Positions 39,376 to 50,409 are shown, counted from the stretch's first letter. The stretch is DNA of 64,000 nucleotides from Actinernus sp. WN-2022 (GCA_030867875.1 JAOWCC010001634.1:136730365-136794364); one strand, 5' to 3'. Numbers and translations are program-made. Notes: a model not told the origin generated them from the letters alone.

Positions 39376-39816
39376 ATGCAATCCTTTACCATTTCTGCTT
39401 GCATTCGAGGATTTCATGTGTATTGTGCAATATGGAAACCTCAAATCGGGGAGAATTTGAGTTGCTACCAAGAGGCTAAGAATATGTACGACATGTATGC
39501 CGTTGCAGTCAAGAAGACATTTAGTGGTCGTGAACTAGGAATACCATCCTACTTTTTATGCGAGGGAAACGTTTATCAAGAAGAGAAAATCGTCGGTCAC
39601 ATACCGCAGTACATATCACGATTTGCTTGGTATTTCGTTGAACACGGTGGAATCATTAGCGCAAAGGTGACAGGATTACCGACTTTCTCCGAGAGCTTGC
39701 AATGGGAAAATTGTTCAAACAACTGGAATAACTGCAGTAGTGATCATTTCGTACAGTTCTCTTTCAAATTAGACGATATTAAAAACCGCTGGCAAATAAA
39801 AAGCTATTCTGTTTAA
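39376..39816 (+). CDS. HIRAN-like domain protein of the pogo element, first exon or truncated ORF
   Basis: 146 residues. Residues 8-95 fit a HIRAN-type domain: IRGFHVYCAIWKPQIGENL, MYDMYAVAVKKT, VGHIPQYISRFAWYF and GIISAKVTG. HIRAN domains bind 3'-ends of single-stranded DNA in Rad5/HLTF-type proteins; similar ORFs accompany transposases in cnidarians as I recall. After VTG the sequence departs from the family, but the expected continuation reappears at about 40280. The frame probably reads into an intron here. Confidence 0.6.
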   Translation: MQSFTISACIRGFHVYCAIWKPQIGENLSCYQEAKNMYDMYAVAVKKTFSGRELGIPSYFLCEGNVYQEEKIVGHIPQYISRFAWYFVEHGGIISAKVTGLPTFSESLQWENCSNNWNNCSSDHFVQFSFKLDDIKNRWQIKSYSV

Positions 39817-40264
39817 CCAGGATGAAAATATTCGAAGACACTTTCCCAGGTAATGGGTTTATGTGAATTTTTCCCAGCTCAGAAGAAGCAAAAAAAAAAA
39901 AAATCCCAGGGTGGGTCAGGGAATATTCCTTGCATGCTTAAAAAAAACAGGCTCAACTTCCAGGAGTCAAAACATGTTCCTGGCATGTTAGTCGCTCCCA
40001 GGAGTCAAGGTACTTTTTTTTACCATTCCCAGGAGTCGAGGCATATTATTTTCATTGTATTCCCAGGAGTCAAAAGTAATTGTGAGCGGACCCTATGAAA
40101 TCTTATCAAATTTCCAAATTCCAAATTTTAAGGATCCCAGGACTATTGAGTTTTGCAACCGGAAATCGCCAATGAGCGAGCGATGTATTTTTCGAATGCT
40201 CCCAGGATCTATTTTATGTCAGAAAAATTCCCAGGGTAAATACCCCGGCAGAATAGCATTTTGA

Positions 40265-40657
40265 AAGAATAGCTTCATTGCAAGCTCCTGTTTCTCAAGA
40301 GATCTTCCACAGGGTGGTCGGCACGTTCCAGCCGAACTAACGTTTTCTTGTGCAGACGAAAAACTACTTAGTAAATGCCAAGAGCTTGTAACAGAAAATC
40401 TCTCGGGATTATTCGGTAATCCCCAAATAGCCAACAAATCCCTCTTCATTACTTGTGGGGGCAGAAGTGACTCAGAAGACTCAGAAGACGAAGCGGCGCA
40501 AGAATCAAATAACGAACAATCTACAGACTTAATTCCTGCAGCAAATAAAGCGTACTCTCATAACTCCGAGGCGACCTGCACAACAGTCATCTGTATTCCC
40601 GATTCAACTCCAGACACGTCCTCAAAAGAAACGGAGACTGTTATCATAATCGACTAA
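40265..40657 (+). CDS. Probable second exon of the HIRAN-like gene with acidic tail
   Basis: An open frame of up to 130 codons without its own good start. It begins after an AG acceptor somewhere in 40265-40300 and contains RDLPQGGRHVPAELTF, which continues the HIRAN-like family. Then follow an acidic SDSEDSEDE stretch and a C-terminal VIIID that resembles a SUMO-interaction motif. The exact splice junction is not resolved. Confidence 0.5.
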   Translation, partial: KNSFIASSCFSRDLPQGGRHVPAELTFSCADEKLLSKCQELVTENLSGLFGNPQIANKSLFITCGGRSDSEDSEDEAAQESNNEQSTDLIPAANKAYSHNSEATCTTVICIPDSTPDTSSKETETVIIID

Positions 40658-41078
40658 TACGTTTTTACAAGAACGTACAATAATTCACTCAGGTTTTGTC
40701 GTTGTTGATGTTCATGTTGGCGCTAGAACAACAACTATAGAAACTTCCGGTCGAAATTGTAAGTCAGGAAGTAAAATTTCAATTTAATACCGATAATGCC
40801 TTGAATTTTATTTATACTTGGCCAGAAATCCGCAAAAAATTCCTCCCAGCAGAAATTTTAGCTGTCTAGATCCGCAAAAATTTCCTCCCGCAAAACAAAT
40901 TGAGTGGGCAATCCGCAAAATTTTCCTCCCGCAAAAATTTCGTCGTACACGGTATACTGTCCAGGACAACGTCTAAGTTGCATGCCTGTGCACTTTTGTA
41001 AAAGTAGAATCAAGTTGTACTTCGTACGTTAGTGCAATCATTCAACTAATTTGAACAAAATCCTTGTTTCCAATATAG

Positions 41079-41340
41079 ATTCGCTTCCTGGGTTGAACTT
41101 CGCTTTTCACTGTGGTGGTGGTGTATCTCCAGCCCATCCCTTTCTCCTTCGCTGTCCTAAAATAGAAGAAGGCATCAAAGTTTGTCAGGCAAACAAGAAG
41201 ACTGTGCTTCTGTCACTCGGTGGAGCTGCTGCAAATGTCGGTAACCTTGGCAGCGAGCAAAATGCCAAGACGCTGGCTAAAAATGTGTGGGAGCTGTTCT
41301 TGGGTGGTACTAAGATGAAAGGTCTTAGGCCTTTTGGAAC
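41079..41340 (+). CDS. GH18 exon 2 of the EGF/GH18 gene
   Basis: 262 bases, phase 1 to 2, after CCAATATAG and before GTGAG. It encodes LNFAFHCGG, then the GH18 SxGG strand in VLLSLGGAAANVG, and a helix with AKTLAKNVWELFLGG. These match the second and third beta strands of class III chitinases. Confidence 0.85.
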
Positions 41341-41630
41341 GTGAGTAACTGTTCAAGGGTTAAAAGTCCAATATGTCGTAATAGCAGTGTAACGTAAAGC
41401 TCAGCTTTTTAGTAGCAGTCTTATTTTTGAACAGCAAAGTTGACAGTACGTAATCGTTTCAACGACATGTTTTGATGTGATCTAGGCATGCGCAGTTACG
41501 ATTTGAATCCACCCATATTTCCTTTAGGGTGAAATTTTCTGGTCAGGTTTACGATAATGACAATCTGATGAAGTCCATAAAATCTTGTGTTGACTCCAGA
41601 TAAAGTAACCCTTTACTTATCGTTCCACAG

Positions 41631-41827
41631 TGCCATTCTAGATGGAATTAACTTGGCTATTGGGTTTGGAAGAAGTCATCTTTATTATCCTAATTTCGTA
41701 ACGGAGATACGAAGGCTGATGGCCGACGATACAGTTAATAACAAGACCTATCTAGTGACTGGTGCCCCACGATGTGTTTATCCCGACTTCTACTTAGGGC
41801 CAGTCAAACAAGGCTCGGCTTTGAAAG
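41631..41827 (+). CDS. GH18 exon 3: degenerate catalytic motif
   Basis: 197 bases, phase 2 to 1, after TTCCACAG and before GTACG. In active GH18 enzymes the fourth strand reads DGxDxDxE. Here it reads DGINLAIG, so the two later acids and the proton-donor Glu are replaced by Asn, Ala and Gly. The rest is well kept (YYPNFVTEIRRLM, YLVTGAPRCVYPDFYLGP). This domain should not hydrolyse chitin by the normal mechanism. Confidence 0.85.
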
Positions 41828-42523
41828 GTACGGGAATTGACAGGTTCATTACAGCAGAAGAAGATGTCATTCGTCAGTTAATGTTAAAGCGTACAGAATA
41901 TGCAATAAGTATATCGTCGGTGTTGACGGTTTAAATTGAACTAAATTAGCTAAAGTTTAATACTAATTGACTTGACGTCACTTAATTTGAAATGTCACAT
42001 GCTAACAGTCCTCAGAGCAGGGGGAGGTTGACTCACGGTTCGACTGAGTCTAGTGTACGTTTGTGCGAATCAACGGTTCTTTTCTGAAACTAAAGTTTAC
42101 ATTCAGCCCCCCCCCCCCAACATTCATTTTTTTGTGACCGTTGGTGTTGCGGTTATACTAAATTAGGTGACGCCAATTAAATAGTTAGCTAATTTTATCT
42201 AAATCGTCGACACCATAGATGCAGCAACTCGGTCTGTTTAATATATATATTCCTATATTTTTCAGCCTTTCTATATTAATTTAGTGATTTTAGTTATATT
42301 TAAATATCTTAAATAAACTATTATAATTCATAATTTAGGAGTACTATATGTATTAAAAAACATTTTTCTTGAAACTGCAAATGATTAAATTTTGCTCGTA
42401 AACAGCGTTAAATAATGCACATTTTAGACGGTACAATTTGTCTCACATTTATTATCTATCAAGATGGTCGTAGGTAGACGAAGTATGGTGAAGAGTTTTC
42501 TCATAACATAACATTTTATACAG

Positions 42524-42744
42524 AAATGCCACACCTCTTTGACTTCCTATTCGTCCAGTTTTACAACAACCCTTGCTGGTCAGGAGCCGGAAACGAATTT
42601 ACAACCGTTCTTTCCAAGTGGCTGAACGTATCACAGGCAAATCCCGCGGGTCCCGGGATCCTGATTGGTATTCCTGCGGGTCCTGGAGCCTCGAGTCATC
42701 CAACATACTACCGAACACCAAACGAACTTAAGACACTCTATGAT
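42524..42744 (+). CDS. GH18 exon 4 of the EGF/GH18 gene
   Basis: 221 bases, phase 1 to 0, after TTTTATACAG and before GTAAGT. It encodes FDFLFVQFYNNPCWSG with the substrate-site QFYNN motif retained, and a strand ILIGIPAGPGASSH. Confidence 0.85.
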
Positions 42745-42982
42745 GTAAGTTTTGTGCATTATCTTGTTGTTAGCCTTTGGGTATTTAGTGGGCATTTACC
42801 TTCACACTAGCTTCGACATCACGTGTCCGTACAGAATTTGTATAGTGACTCGGTGAGAAAATCACTGAAGCGCACGGGAAAATTACAATCTGCGTGAAAT
42901 TTCAGTTTAAACACGAAGTCCGGTATAAAAATGGGAGCACAGGGGTTTGTCACCCTTCAGTTGTCAATAGATCTTTCTCACG

Positions 42983-43093
42983 CGGCGACCATCTTGAAAT
43001 AAAACCACTGTTCATGTTCGTCCAGCCTCGGTTCAACACGTTTTAGAACGAGGCTGGACGGGCATAAACAATGGCTTTACTCAAGATGGCCGG
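42983..43093. repeat. Foldback element
   Basis: GGCGACCATCTTGAAATAAA pairs with TTACTCAAGATGGCC; the arms also pair GTCCAGCCTCG with CGAGGCTGGAC. Confidence 0.65.
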
Positions 43094-44050
43094 TTAGCCC
43101 CTCCTCTTTTCACGTATGGCGAACTCGAAATTTAAAATTCAAATTGCTAAGCAGTGAAGAAAGCAAGCGAGCATATCAGCCTCTCCTTTGAAATGCTAGA
43201 TTTTTAAGGTTTAAAATTAAACAAGCCATAAAAAAGTGACCAGATGGAAGATAGTTGTTGTCCATTTAATGACTGCCAATCGTATTTCATGACTGTTTGC
43301 GAACTCTGTAGCCCTTACTCTGAAGTTAAACATTTTTGTCTTTCATGAGTAGCACGGAACCCTCGAGACCTGTATTCTGATTGCACCCATAATACTATAA
43401 TCTATTGTTTTTGTACTGCACTTTCTAAAGGTTAGGGTGTTTTCTATTGTTGGGTAGGCCAATACTGTCGCTCTTTTCGAGAAGTTCCATTTGACCCATT
43501 TGAATTTCGCGCGATAAGCAATCAGTAGGGAGCACTCAAGCGGAGCACACGCAGATGTTCACTCCACAAAGGCCGATAGACCTTTCTCACGCCGGAACAG
43601 GAACTTCGTGCTTAAAGAAGAATGGGCCTCAACCAAAACAGATATTTTAAAATCAGAGAATAACGTTCGCAACGAACCTGAACACCCCTAGCTCTCTTTC
43701 TTGGTGAACAAGACACATCATAATTAAGCTGATATTCTGTGAAAGTGATCTTGACATAGTAAGGAGCCTCTGGAATTATTATGTAATATGATTTTCCAAA
43801 ATTTATATCAAGTAACATTTGGTCAGGAGACAGGCAAATAATAATTGGGTTTCTTTCGAGGGCTATTCTTCAGTATAAGGGATCGAGGCACGACTTGCAA
43901 AACCGAGTACACCCCGCGGGAGTTAGCCTGGATTGCCTTCCTATCTCCTGTTGAAGCGAAGCTTTTAGTGGGTGCTATTGACACTATATATATACAGCTC
44001 ATGCCAATAATTCAGTATTAACCGATCCTTGACGGCATGTTCTACCACAG

Positions 44051-44872
44051 GGCCTTCGTAACAAGACTGGTATACGTGGAATCATGTTGTGGGACTGTTC
44101 CTGGGACCAAAATAATGTCATAGACGGCCGAAAGTACAGTGATCATGTGAGAGACATTTTAGATCATAAGAGAATTACTGAGACAACTACTACAGCACCC
44201 ACAACACCTACTACACAGCAGCCAAGCTCGACACAAGCTCCATCCACAAACATTACTACACTAGCTCCATCCACAACCATCTATGCATCTGCAAGCACTG
44301 CCACAACTACTACAGCACCCACAACACCTACTACACAGCAGCCAAGCTCAACACAAGCTCCATCCACAAACATTACTACACTAGCTCCATCCACAACCAT
44401 CTATGCATCTGCAAGCACTGCCACAACTACTACAGCACCCACAACACCTACTACACAGCAGCCAAGCTCAACACAAGCTCCATCCACAAACATTACTACA
44501 CTAGCTCCATCCACAACCACTTATGCATCTGCAAGCACTGCCACAACTACTACAGCACCCACAACACCTACTACACAGCAGCCAAGCTCAACACAAGCTC
44601 CATCCACAAACATTACTACACTAGCTCCATCCACAACCATCTATGCATCTGCAAGCACTGCCACAACTACTACAGCACCCACAACACCTACTACACAGCA
44701 GCAAAGCTCAACAGAAGCTTCATCCACAACTACACAAGCTCCATCTATATCCATCCATGCATTTACAAGCGCTACCACAACCACTACACATACGACGCAA
44801 GTTCCATCTACACACATTCCTGTAGCTACAGCACCCACCACTCAACAAAATATATCTTCAACACAACTGTAG
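44051..44872 (+). CDS. Last exon of the EGF/GH18 gene: GH18 end and mucin tail
   Basis: It follows TCTACCACAG. The first 35 codons complete the GH18 barrel (GIRGIMLWDCSWDQNN, with the conserved last-strand Trp). From about 44180 the chain is Thr/Ser/Pro-rich: four full and one partial copies of a 40-residue repeat beginning TTTTAPTTPTTQQPSSTQAP, each with an NIT sequon. This is a probable heavily O-glycosylated stalk or mucin domain. The stop is TAG at 44870-44872. In the joined model this C-terminus is extracellular. No chitin-binding CBM14 or GPI signal is seen. Confidence 0.85.
   Translation, partial: GLRNKTGIRGIMLWDCSWDQNNVIDGRKYSDHVRDILDHKRITETTTTAPTTPTTQQPSSTQAPSTNITTLAPSTTIYASASTATTTTAPTTPTTQQPSSTQAPSTNITTLAPSTTIYASASTATTTTAPTTPTTQQPSSTQAPSTNITTLAPSTTTYASASTATTTTAPTTPTTQQPSSTQAPSTNITTLAPSTTIYASASTATTTTAPTTPTTQQQSSTEASSTTTQAPSISIHAFTSATTTTTHTTQVPSTHIPVATAPTTQQNISSTQL
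44181..44740. repeat. 120-bp coding tandem repeat
   Basis: Four almost identical 120-bp units and a fifth that diverges after 60 bases. Units differ by one or two bases, so the array is young or homogenised. Confidence 0.95.
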
Positions 44873-45984
44873 TCTATTCCTAAGCTTTGAGGTACAGTCT
44901 GCTGTTATTATAGGAATAGCACCTTAACAACATAAGTTGTACGCTGGATGAATTTGTTGAATTAAATAGATTAACTAGGTTTTAAGTGTGCCAACATCAT
45001 TGTAAAAAGCATTGAGAATTCGGTTTTATGCGTTCTCAAGAACTTATTATTATTATAAGTTTCTGTTCCAGAAAAGATTGCGCCTTGTACTTTTACCAAC
45101 AATCCTTTGCGCACGAAAACCTTTAAATCCGTCAAAAATGGCAGTAAAAAGGTTTCGAAACATAAAACAAAGTAAGCAGTAAAAGCTGTTGGATTGAACA
45201 ATAGATACTTTCTCTGTGCTATTTTGACTGTGCTAGGCTCGCAAGGAATTGTGGTTACTTGTACAGCCGCCATCGTTTTTATGTATGGTGAATTGTAGCT
45301 TGTTTAACTGGAGAATACATATCCATCCAGCGTACCCTTCAATTCTCTCGCAGATGTGTGCGTAGTACACGTGTACCTTTAGACTAAAATTTTGAATAGG
45401 TCACATTCGAATCACGTTCTTGCCAGTAACTTTCTTAAACGTTGGCTCAGTTTATCAAGCTTTTACCGTGGCAATAGAGCTAGAACATCGATTGACAATT
45501 ATATCAGGACTGTTCTACACCTGACGAGCTAGAAAGTAAGTTTTCACATCGTGTTTTAAAAGACGACGGTCAAAATGTAGACTACGTATACTGCGTGCAT
45601 TTTCACATGCCGTTGTTGTATTTTGTGAGAAGGCTAATGTTTTATGCCGTCGTATCCTTGTTCACAAAAGTAAAAATATGGCCAACAGCAAGGCTTCTTC
45701 GAGAAATAATATGTAGATGGAAAGGCTCCTCAAGTAAGACATATTTAGAATGAAAATTAGACAAACAACACACTGTATTTGCATTATTTACGAAGACGAA
45801 TATAGATGTGCAAACCACGTGACGTCACGCATGTGATTAGCATGTCTTCAACGGCATATTTGTCGCACGATTTTGACGATTATGCCCGACTTCAACACGA
45901 ACAAAAATAATGTTAGCGCTCTCCGAATTGTTCACTTCATAGGCACTTTTTAAGGCTACTTTTTACTAGCGACAGAAGCATAAT
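44873..45984. other. 3' flank without a recognised gene
   Basis: The segment 45565-45660 resembles 35520-35615 (CGGTCAAAATGT, GCGTGCAT, TTTTATGCCGTC), so it is part of a dispersed repeat. Nothing coding is recognised. Confidence 0.4.
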
Positions 45985-46290
45985 AGGTACTTATTGACTG
46001 AGTGGGAGGGCTGGACGGGAAAATATTGGGATCGAGGTCATGATGTACGGACCGAGAGCCAAATATTTTCCCGTCTGGCCCGACCTAACTCGGTCAATAG
46101 GTTTTTTTATCATATGACCATATTTTTTTGAAGATCAAACCACAAAACAGCAAGAAAAAATGGTGCAGGGCCGGACGGCTTTTTCAACCCGCTCACGCCA
46201 TACACGTCCGTCCCTCATAACGTGACTCAGTTTTGTAAATGGTTTTGAAAGGAAAGCGCACGGGGCCGTACGGTTCATATGATAAGGAGT
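45985..46290. mobile_element. MITE-like inverted repeats
   Basis: Near the left end, ATTGACTGAGTGGGAGGGCT and its partner GGCCCGACCTAACTCGGTCAAT (to 46104) form an inverted pair. An outer TCATATGACC/GGTTCATATGATA pair extends to about 46290. Confidence 0.5.
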
Positions 46291-46294
46291 CTTA

Positions 46295-46735
46295 CGTTCT
46301 AGTGAAAATCAAGAAACAGAGGCAAGCGGAAGCTCGACGGAAACATAAGAAGGAACGGAAGATTTCCTTCTTGTTACGTTTCTGCTTTAGTGAAAACTAG
46401 TTAAAACGTAAGCGGAATCAGAAGCAGACGAATTTAGCCAATCACAATGGTCATTCTCAGGCCCTTAGCAATGTAAATATTGCATGCATGTAAGCGAGGT
46501 TTTCGCTTCTGCACGAGGTTTATGCTTACGTCGCGTACATTTTCGGTATATACTTCATGGTAGTGTTTCGTTCCATATAGTCTCCCTGCCTAATACTGTA
46601 AAACAGTAGAGAAACTGATTATGCAGGAAGACTATATGGAACGAAACACTAGCATGAAGTATATACCACATTTTCACTAGAATATAAGTTTCTTCCGCTT
46701 CTGTTTCTGCTTCCGTCGCTAGTGAAAACCAGGCT
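46295..46735. mobile_element. MITE with a nested foldback (46545-46667)
   Basis: Outer ends share TTCTAGTGAAAATCAAG / TAGTGAAAACCAGG and GGAAGC/GCTTCC words. In the middle is a separate 123-bp foldback with arms GGTATATACTTCATG and AGTGTTTCGTTCCATATAGT. Confidence 0.6.
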
Positions 46736-46830
46736 TTAATGATCTAGAAGATAAGGACAGTTTCTTAGTTAGCAGATGATAGTGATCCCAGTAAGGAAAG
46801 ACACTGCTGATGTCTCAACCGATACAAAGA

Positions 46831-46928
46831 GGTTATTACATGGAAAGTTGTGAAATACGGCTGTTGTTTAATTTTTTACGATAAGTAAAAAATTCCAGCT
46901 GTATTACACAACTTTTCGTGTAATAAAT
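46831..46928. repeat. Inverted repeat
   Basis: TTATTACATGGAAAGTTGTG pairs with CACAACTTTTCGTGTAATAA. Confidence 0.6.
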
Positions 46929-47875
46929 TGTTTATTATACGACAGCTAACACGAACAAAAAAGGTTTGTTTTGGCTTACCTTACTGCTCTGTTTGAAGAA
47001 AATCTTGAGACAAGAAATCTCTAGAGAAGAAACCTCTCAGCCTCAGTTGAAGTCAAATGAAGTGGGCGAGAGCGCACCGAAAAAGTTTTCCCGCGCTAAA
47101 AGCTGATTGGCTGTTACTCAAACAGCCCCATTTCGATTGGCTCGCGCACTTACAAATTCCTTTTAAGTGTTGAATAAACCTGTGCAAACCTGTTTGTGAC
47201 CGTGTAATACGGTCTCATATTTGCACTCGTTTTAGCTCGTATTTGCACTCGAAAACGCCAAGTCGTATAATGATGATAGTTTAATATTTAACTGTTCTCT
47301 TGAAAACTCTGTCATGCAACCAAGTAAATGTACAGAGCTTGTAATTCGTAAGAAAAGTTATTAGAAATATTTTGTCTATTATACTTTGCAAATAATACTC
47401 TAATCAAATGTGTGTATTAGGGTCACGTGTCAACCCAATGTTTTTCCATGTAGGCCAGCTACTAATTGGACAGTTCGTACGAGCTGTTCACGTGTTTATT
47501 GATTGGAGGATTATTTGTGCGGTATAATAAAACACTTACAGGATTCATCATCGCCAAATATGGAAAATTTTAAGTAACGATGCGTGTAAAAACTAGGCAA
47601 TATTCTATTGTTTAGCGGCAATAGGCTTTTGCCACATAACAAGCAAGATTCTGTTTTTCATAATGTACACATATCAACCCTTAAATAATAAAGTTCTTAA
47701 ATCAAATCCACTTAAACTGTGTTTTAAAACTACTTCCCTTTTGTGTGAAAACATTCCGTCCAATCAGAAGAATCCAAAACAATAACCAAGACAGCTTTCA
47801 ATTTTAAAATGCTCCCCACGTTGAATTTTCGTGTTAAGAACGACGTTTGCCGTAAAGTCGCACCAGAGTCGTAAT

Positions 47876-48114
47876 TAGGGAGCTTCAGATTCGAGTACGA
47901 GGACGACTTTTACTACGAGTACGACTTTTAGACTCAAAATATCTCTGTCGCAAGAAAGTACAAATCTTTCATTTCTGCCAAGCAATGCTGCAGACACGAG
48001 AACAAGCTACTAAGAGTATGTGTTTGTTCATATATCTTTTTAAGCTGTTCGTCGATTGTGAAAAGTCGTACTCGTTGTCGTTGTCGTACTCGTACTCGAA
48101 TCTGAAGCTCCCTA
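47876..48114. mobile_element. MITE with TAGGGAGCTTCAGATTCGAG ends
   Basis: The two ends are inverted copies of about 40 bp, including CGAGTACGAG/CTCGTACTCG tandem words. No coding capacity. Confidence 0.75.
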
Positions 48115-48241
48115 TTCCCTATTGAATAGGTCGATCTCAATTGCGGGCAAACGTCGTACTATTCATGAGCCTATTTCAAAATTAATAGGTTCGACTGAAT
48201 TAAGTTCATGGTTAGTTCGACGTTTGCCGAAGGCCTTACTT

Positions 48242-48367
48242 AGACCCCGTCGACACGTATCCGGTTTTGTATTGTTTTCCGTCCTCAAGGGAATAGAAAG
48301 CAATGGTCTGATTACCTGAAACAATATGAAAACGCTACGAAAACGGATACGTGTGGACGGGATCTTA
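48242..48367. mobile_element. MITE with AGACCCCGTCGACACGTATCC ends
   Basis: The right end (GGATACGTGTGGACGGGATCT) is the inverted counterpart. The element is 126 bp. Confidence 0.7.
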
Positions 48368-48373
48368 GTATAA

Positions 48374-49489
48374 TGTGGCTCGACAGCCGAATTGGCATCA
48401 TAAAAAAATGCACTTTTCAGCAGGAAATTTTTGGTCGATCATTGATATTTTTGGAGCATATATTTCCTGATATAGAAGAATAGTAAACATAAAACAGAAT
48501 TCTAAGATACAAAATATTTTCGGAGAAATAAGTGCTTCTTTCGACTCCGTGTTTTTACGTAAAATGTGAAAATCGTCAAAACGATCGAGACTAGTTTTTT
48601 ATAGATTAACTAACCCGTGAGCTTTTTTGGTAACGAGTTTCAATAAAATAGGTGGAATGGAAAGTTCTACAGCAAGAGATAAATGTTAATTTTGCCAATT
48701 TCTTGCAAAAGGTCAGGCAAATATGATCGCCGATTCGAATTCTACCCGGTAATCTATAGTTTAACACCATGGGAAACTACTCTGTTGGCTACAAGAAAAT
48801 CAGTCGAGAAAGCGGGACGGAGTATATGACTAGATGATGTAGGCAAGGTCAATTGTGAATATTTGGTGAAATTTAGCGCCAATTTTAAATTTCCTAGGAC
48901 ATATTTTATGACATCATGTACAATTTTCATTTCGTTTCATGAATACGTTTTTACGCCCTTCAAAATTGCTTCAAAATTACTCCTAGCCTTTTATCATCCG
49001 ATCTTTCTAATTATGCGCAAAATCGTATATCAAATATTCATAACTGACCTTTCCTCTTTCATGTAGTGATATACCCTTTCTCGATGTTCTTGTAGTTAAC
49101 ACAGCAGTTTCCTATGGTGTTAAACTATAGATTACCGGGTAGAATTGGAAGCGGCGTTCATATTTTCCTGCGGTAACATTTATATATCTCTTGCTGTAGA
49201 AGTTTCAATTCCATCGATTTTATTGAAACTCGTTACCAACAAAGCTCATGGGTTAGTTATTATATTACAGCTTTAAAACAAATCTAAACAAAATATTTTT
49301 GCAAGTTTACGAATGAAGCACTTATATCTCCGAAAATGTTACGTATCTTGGAATTTTCCTTTGTGTTTACTATTCTTCAATATCAGGAAATAGATGGTCC
49401 AAAAAAACTAAAAGATCGGCCAAAAACTTTCCGCTGATTGGTGTAAATCTTGGATGCCAATTCGGCTGTCACAATAAGCGCGAGCCACC
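48374..49489. repeat. Giant inverted repeat, about 1.1 kb
   Basis: Left arm 48374-48830 and right arm 49062-49489, about 430-460 bp each, with a 230-bp spacer. Matching pairs run along the whole length: GTGGCTCG/CGAGCCAC at the tips, GCCGAATTGGCATC/GATGCCAATTCGGC, GTTTCAATAAAATAGGTGGAA with its partner, and GTTTAACACCATGGGAAAC with its partner. No protein is recognised inside. Confidence 0.8.
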
Positions 49490-50122
49490 TTAACAGAGTC
49501 TCGACTTTTAATTTCGGTCTTACCCAAAACTGAAGTCTCGACTTAAATATTTTGTCATATTGGGTTAGGATGAATCCAATAGGTGTACAATTATACGAGG
49601 AACGTAGTAAGATCTTAGGTGTGATCTCCCATGCAGTCACACTGTAGATTTACTAAACATGTACGCAGCTAGCTTAATAAAGAGGCCGACAAATGTCTGT
49701 TTGTTATTACATCTTTCAGAAAGGAAGGGTATACTATTCAAACTGTGTATCTATATAAAATTACGGTTATGGCGGTTTCGAGGGAGCTTATGTCAATACC
49801 GCTAAAACTGCTATTCGTACACGCAACTTTAATGTATGTTTTCACACCATTGAACTTCCTAAGGTTACTTAGGGCCTTTAAAGTATATGGAACCTCAGAG
49901 GGGAAGTTTAACATACACTTCAGGTTTATTAAGGATTCGAATTTTCTTTATCAAACGACATCGACAACATCGGGTGACAGTTCGGTTTGTAGTATCGGAT
50001 GTCAATGCTTTGTTTTACGCACGCAGTTTATCCTGCCGCAGTACGTAGTCTGTTGAATTACTCTTAAAGTGTCTATGAAACGAAATGTTCATTATTAAAA
50101 TTAAGATCTCAGTTTGATGTAC

Positions 50123-50262
50123 TATTTCAAACACGAATTGTAGTGTTTCGTCAGGGGATCCAAATATTGAGAAAACAATTGAAACCAGAGAGGCGTAGCC
50201 TAGAGGGTTTTGTTTTCGAAATATTTGGATCCCCTGATGAAACACGAACGAGTGTTTGAAAT
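50123..50262. repeat. Foldback element
   Basis: ATTTCAAACACGAATTG and GTTTCGTCAGGGGATCCAAA on the left are matched by inverted copies on the right up to GTGTTTGAAAT. Confidence 0.75.
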
Positions 50263-50409
50263 TACTTCTCATGCGAGTGGCTAAACCGAAAATTTACATA
50301 CGCTTCTTTTCAAAGATCATTAGTAAGTATTGTTCACCGTTCGGACTTTTGTATATAATTATTCAATAGATGGCTTATTATTCATTTTTGCAAGCAGTGA
50401 CTTTAACTA

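Larger units (their letters stand above)
37283..40952. mobile_element. Pogo-type DNA transposon with two divergent genes
   Basis: The ends CCGTGTA (37283) and TACACGG (40952) lie between TA dinucleotides. Inside them, on both sides, are clusters of GCGGGAG/CTCCCGC and ATTTTTGCGGAT-type subterminal repeats in inverted orientation. It holds an intact transposase gene on the minus strand and a HIRAN-like gene on the plus strand. The region 39850-40240 has six or more copies of TTCCCAGGAGTCAA-like words. It sits in an intron of the GH18 gene. Confidence 0.75.

Noticed and set aside
44971..45273. 100-codon ORF on the minus strand beginning MAAVQVTT
   Set aside because: Not recognised; it lies in the 3' flank of the GH18 gene with no supporting promoter or homology I can name.
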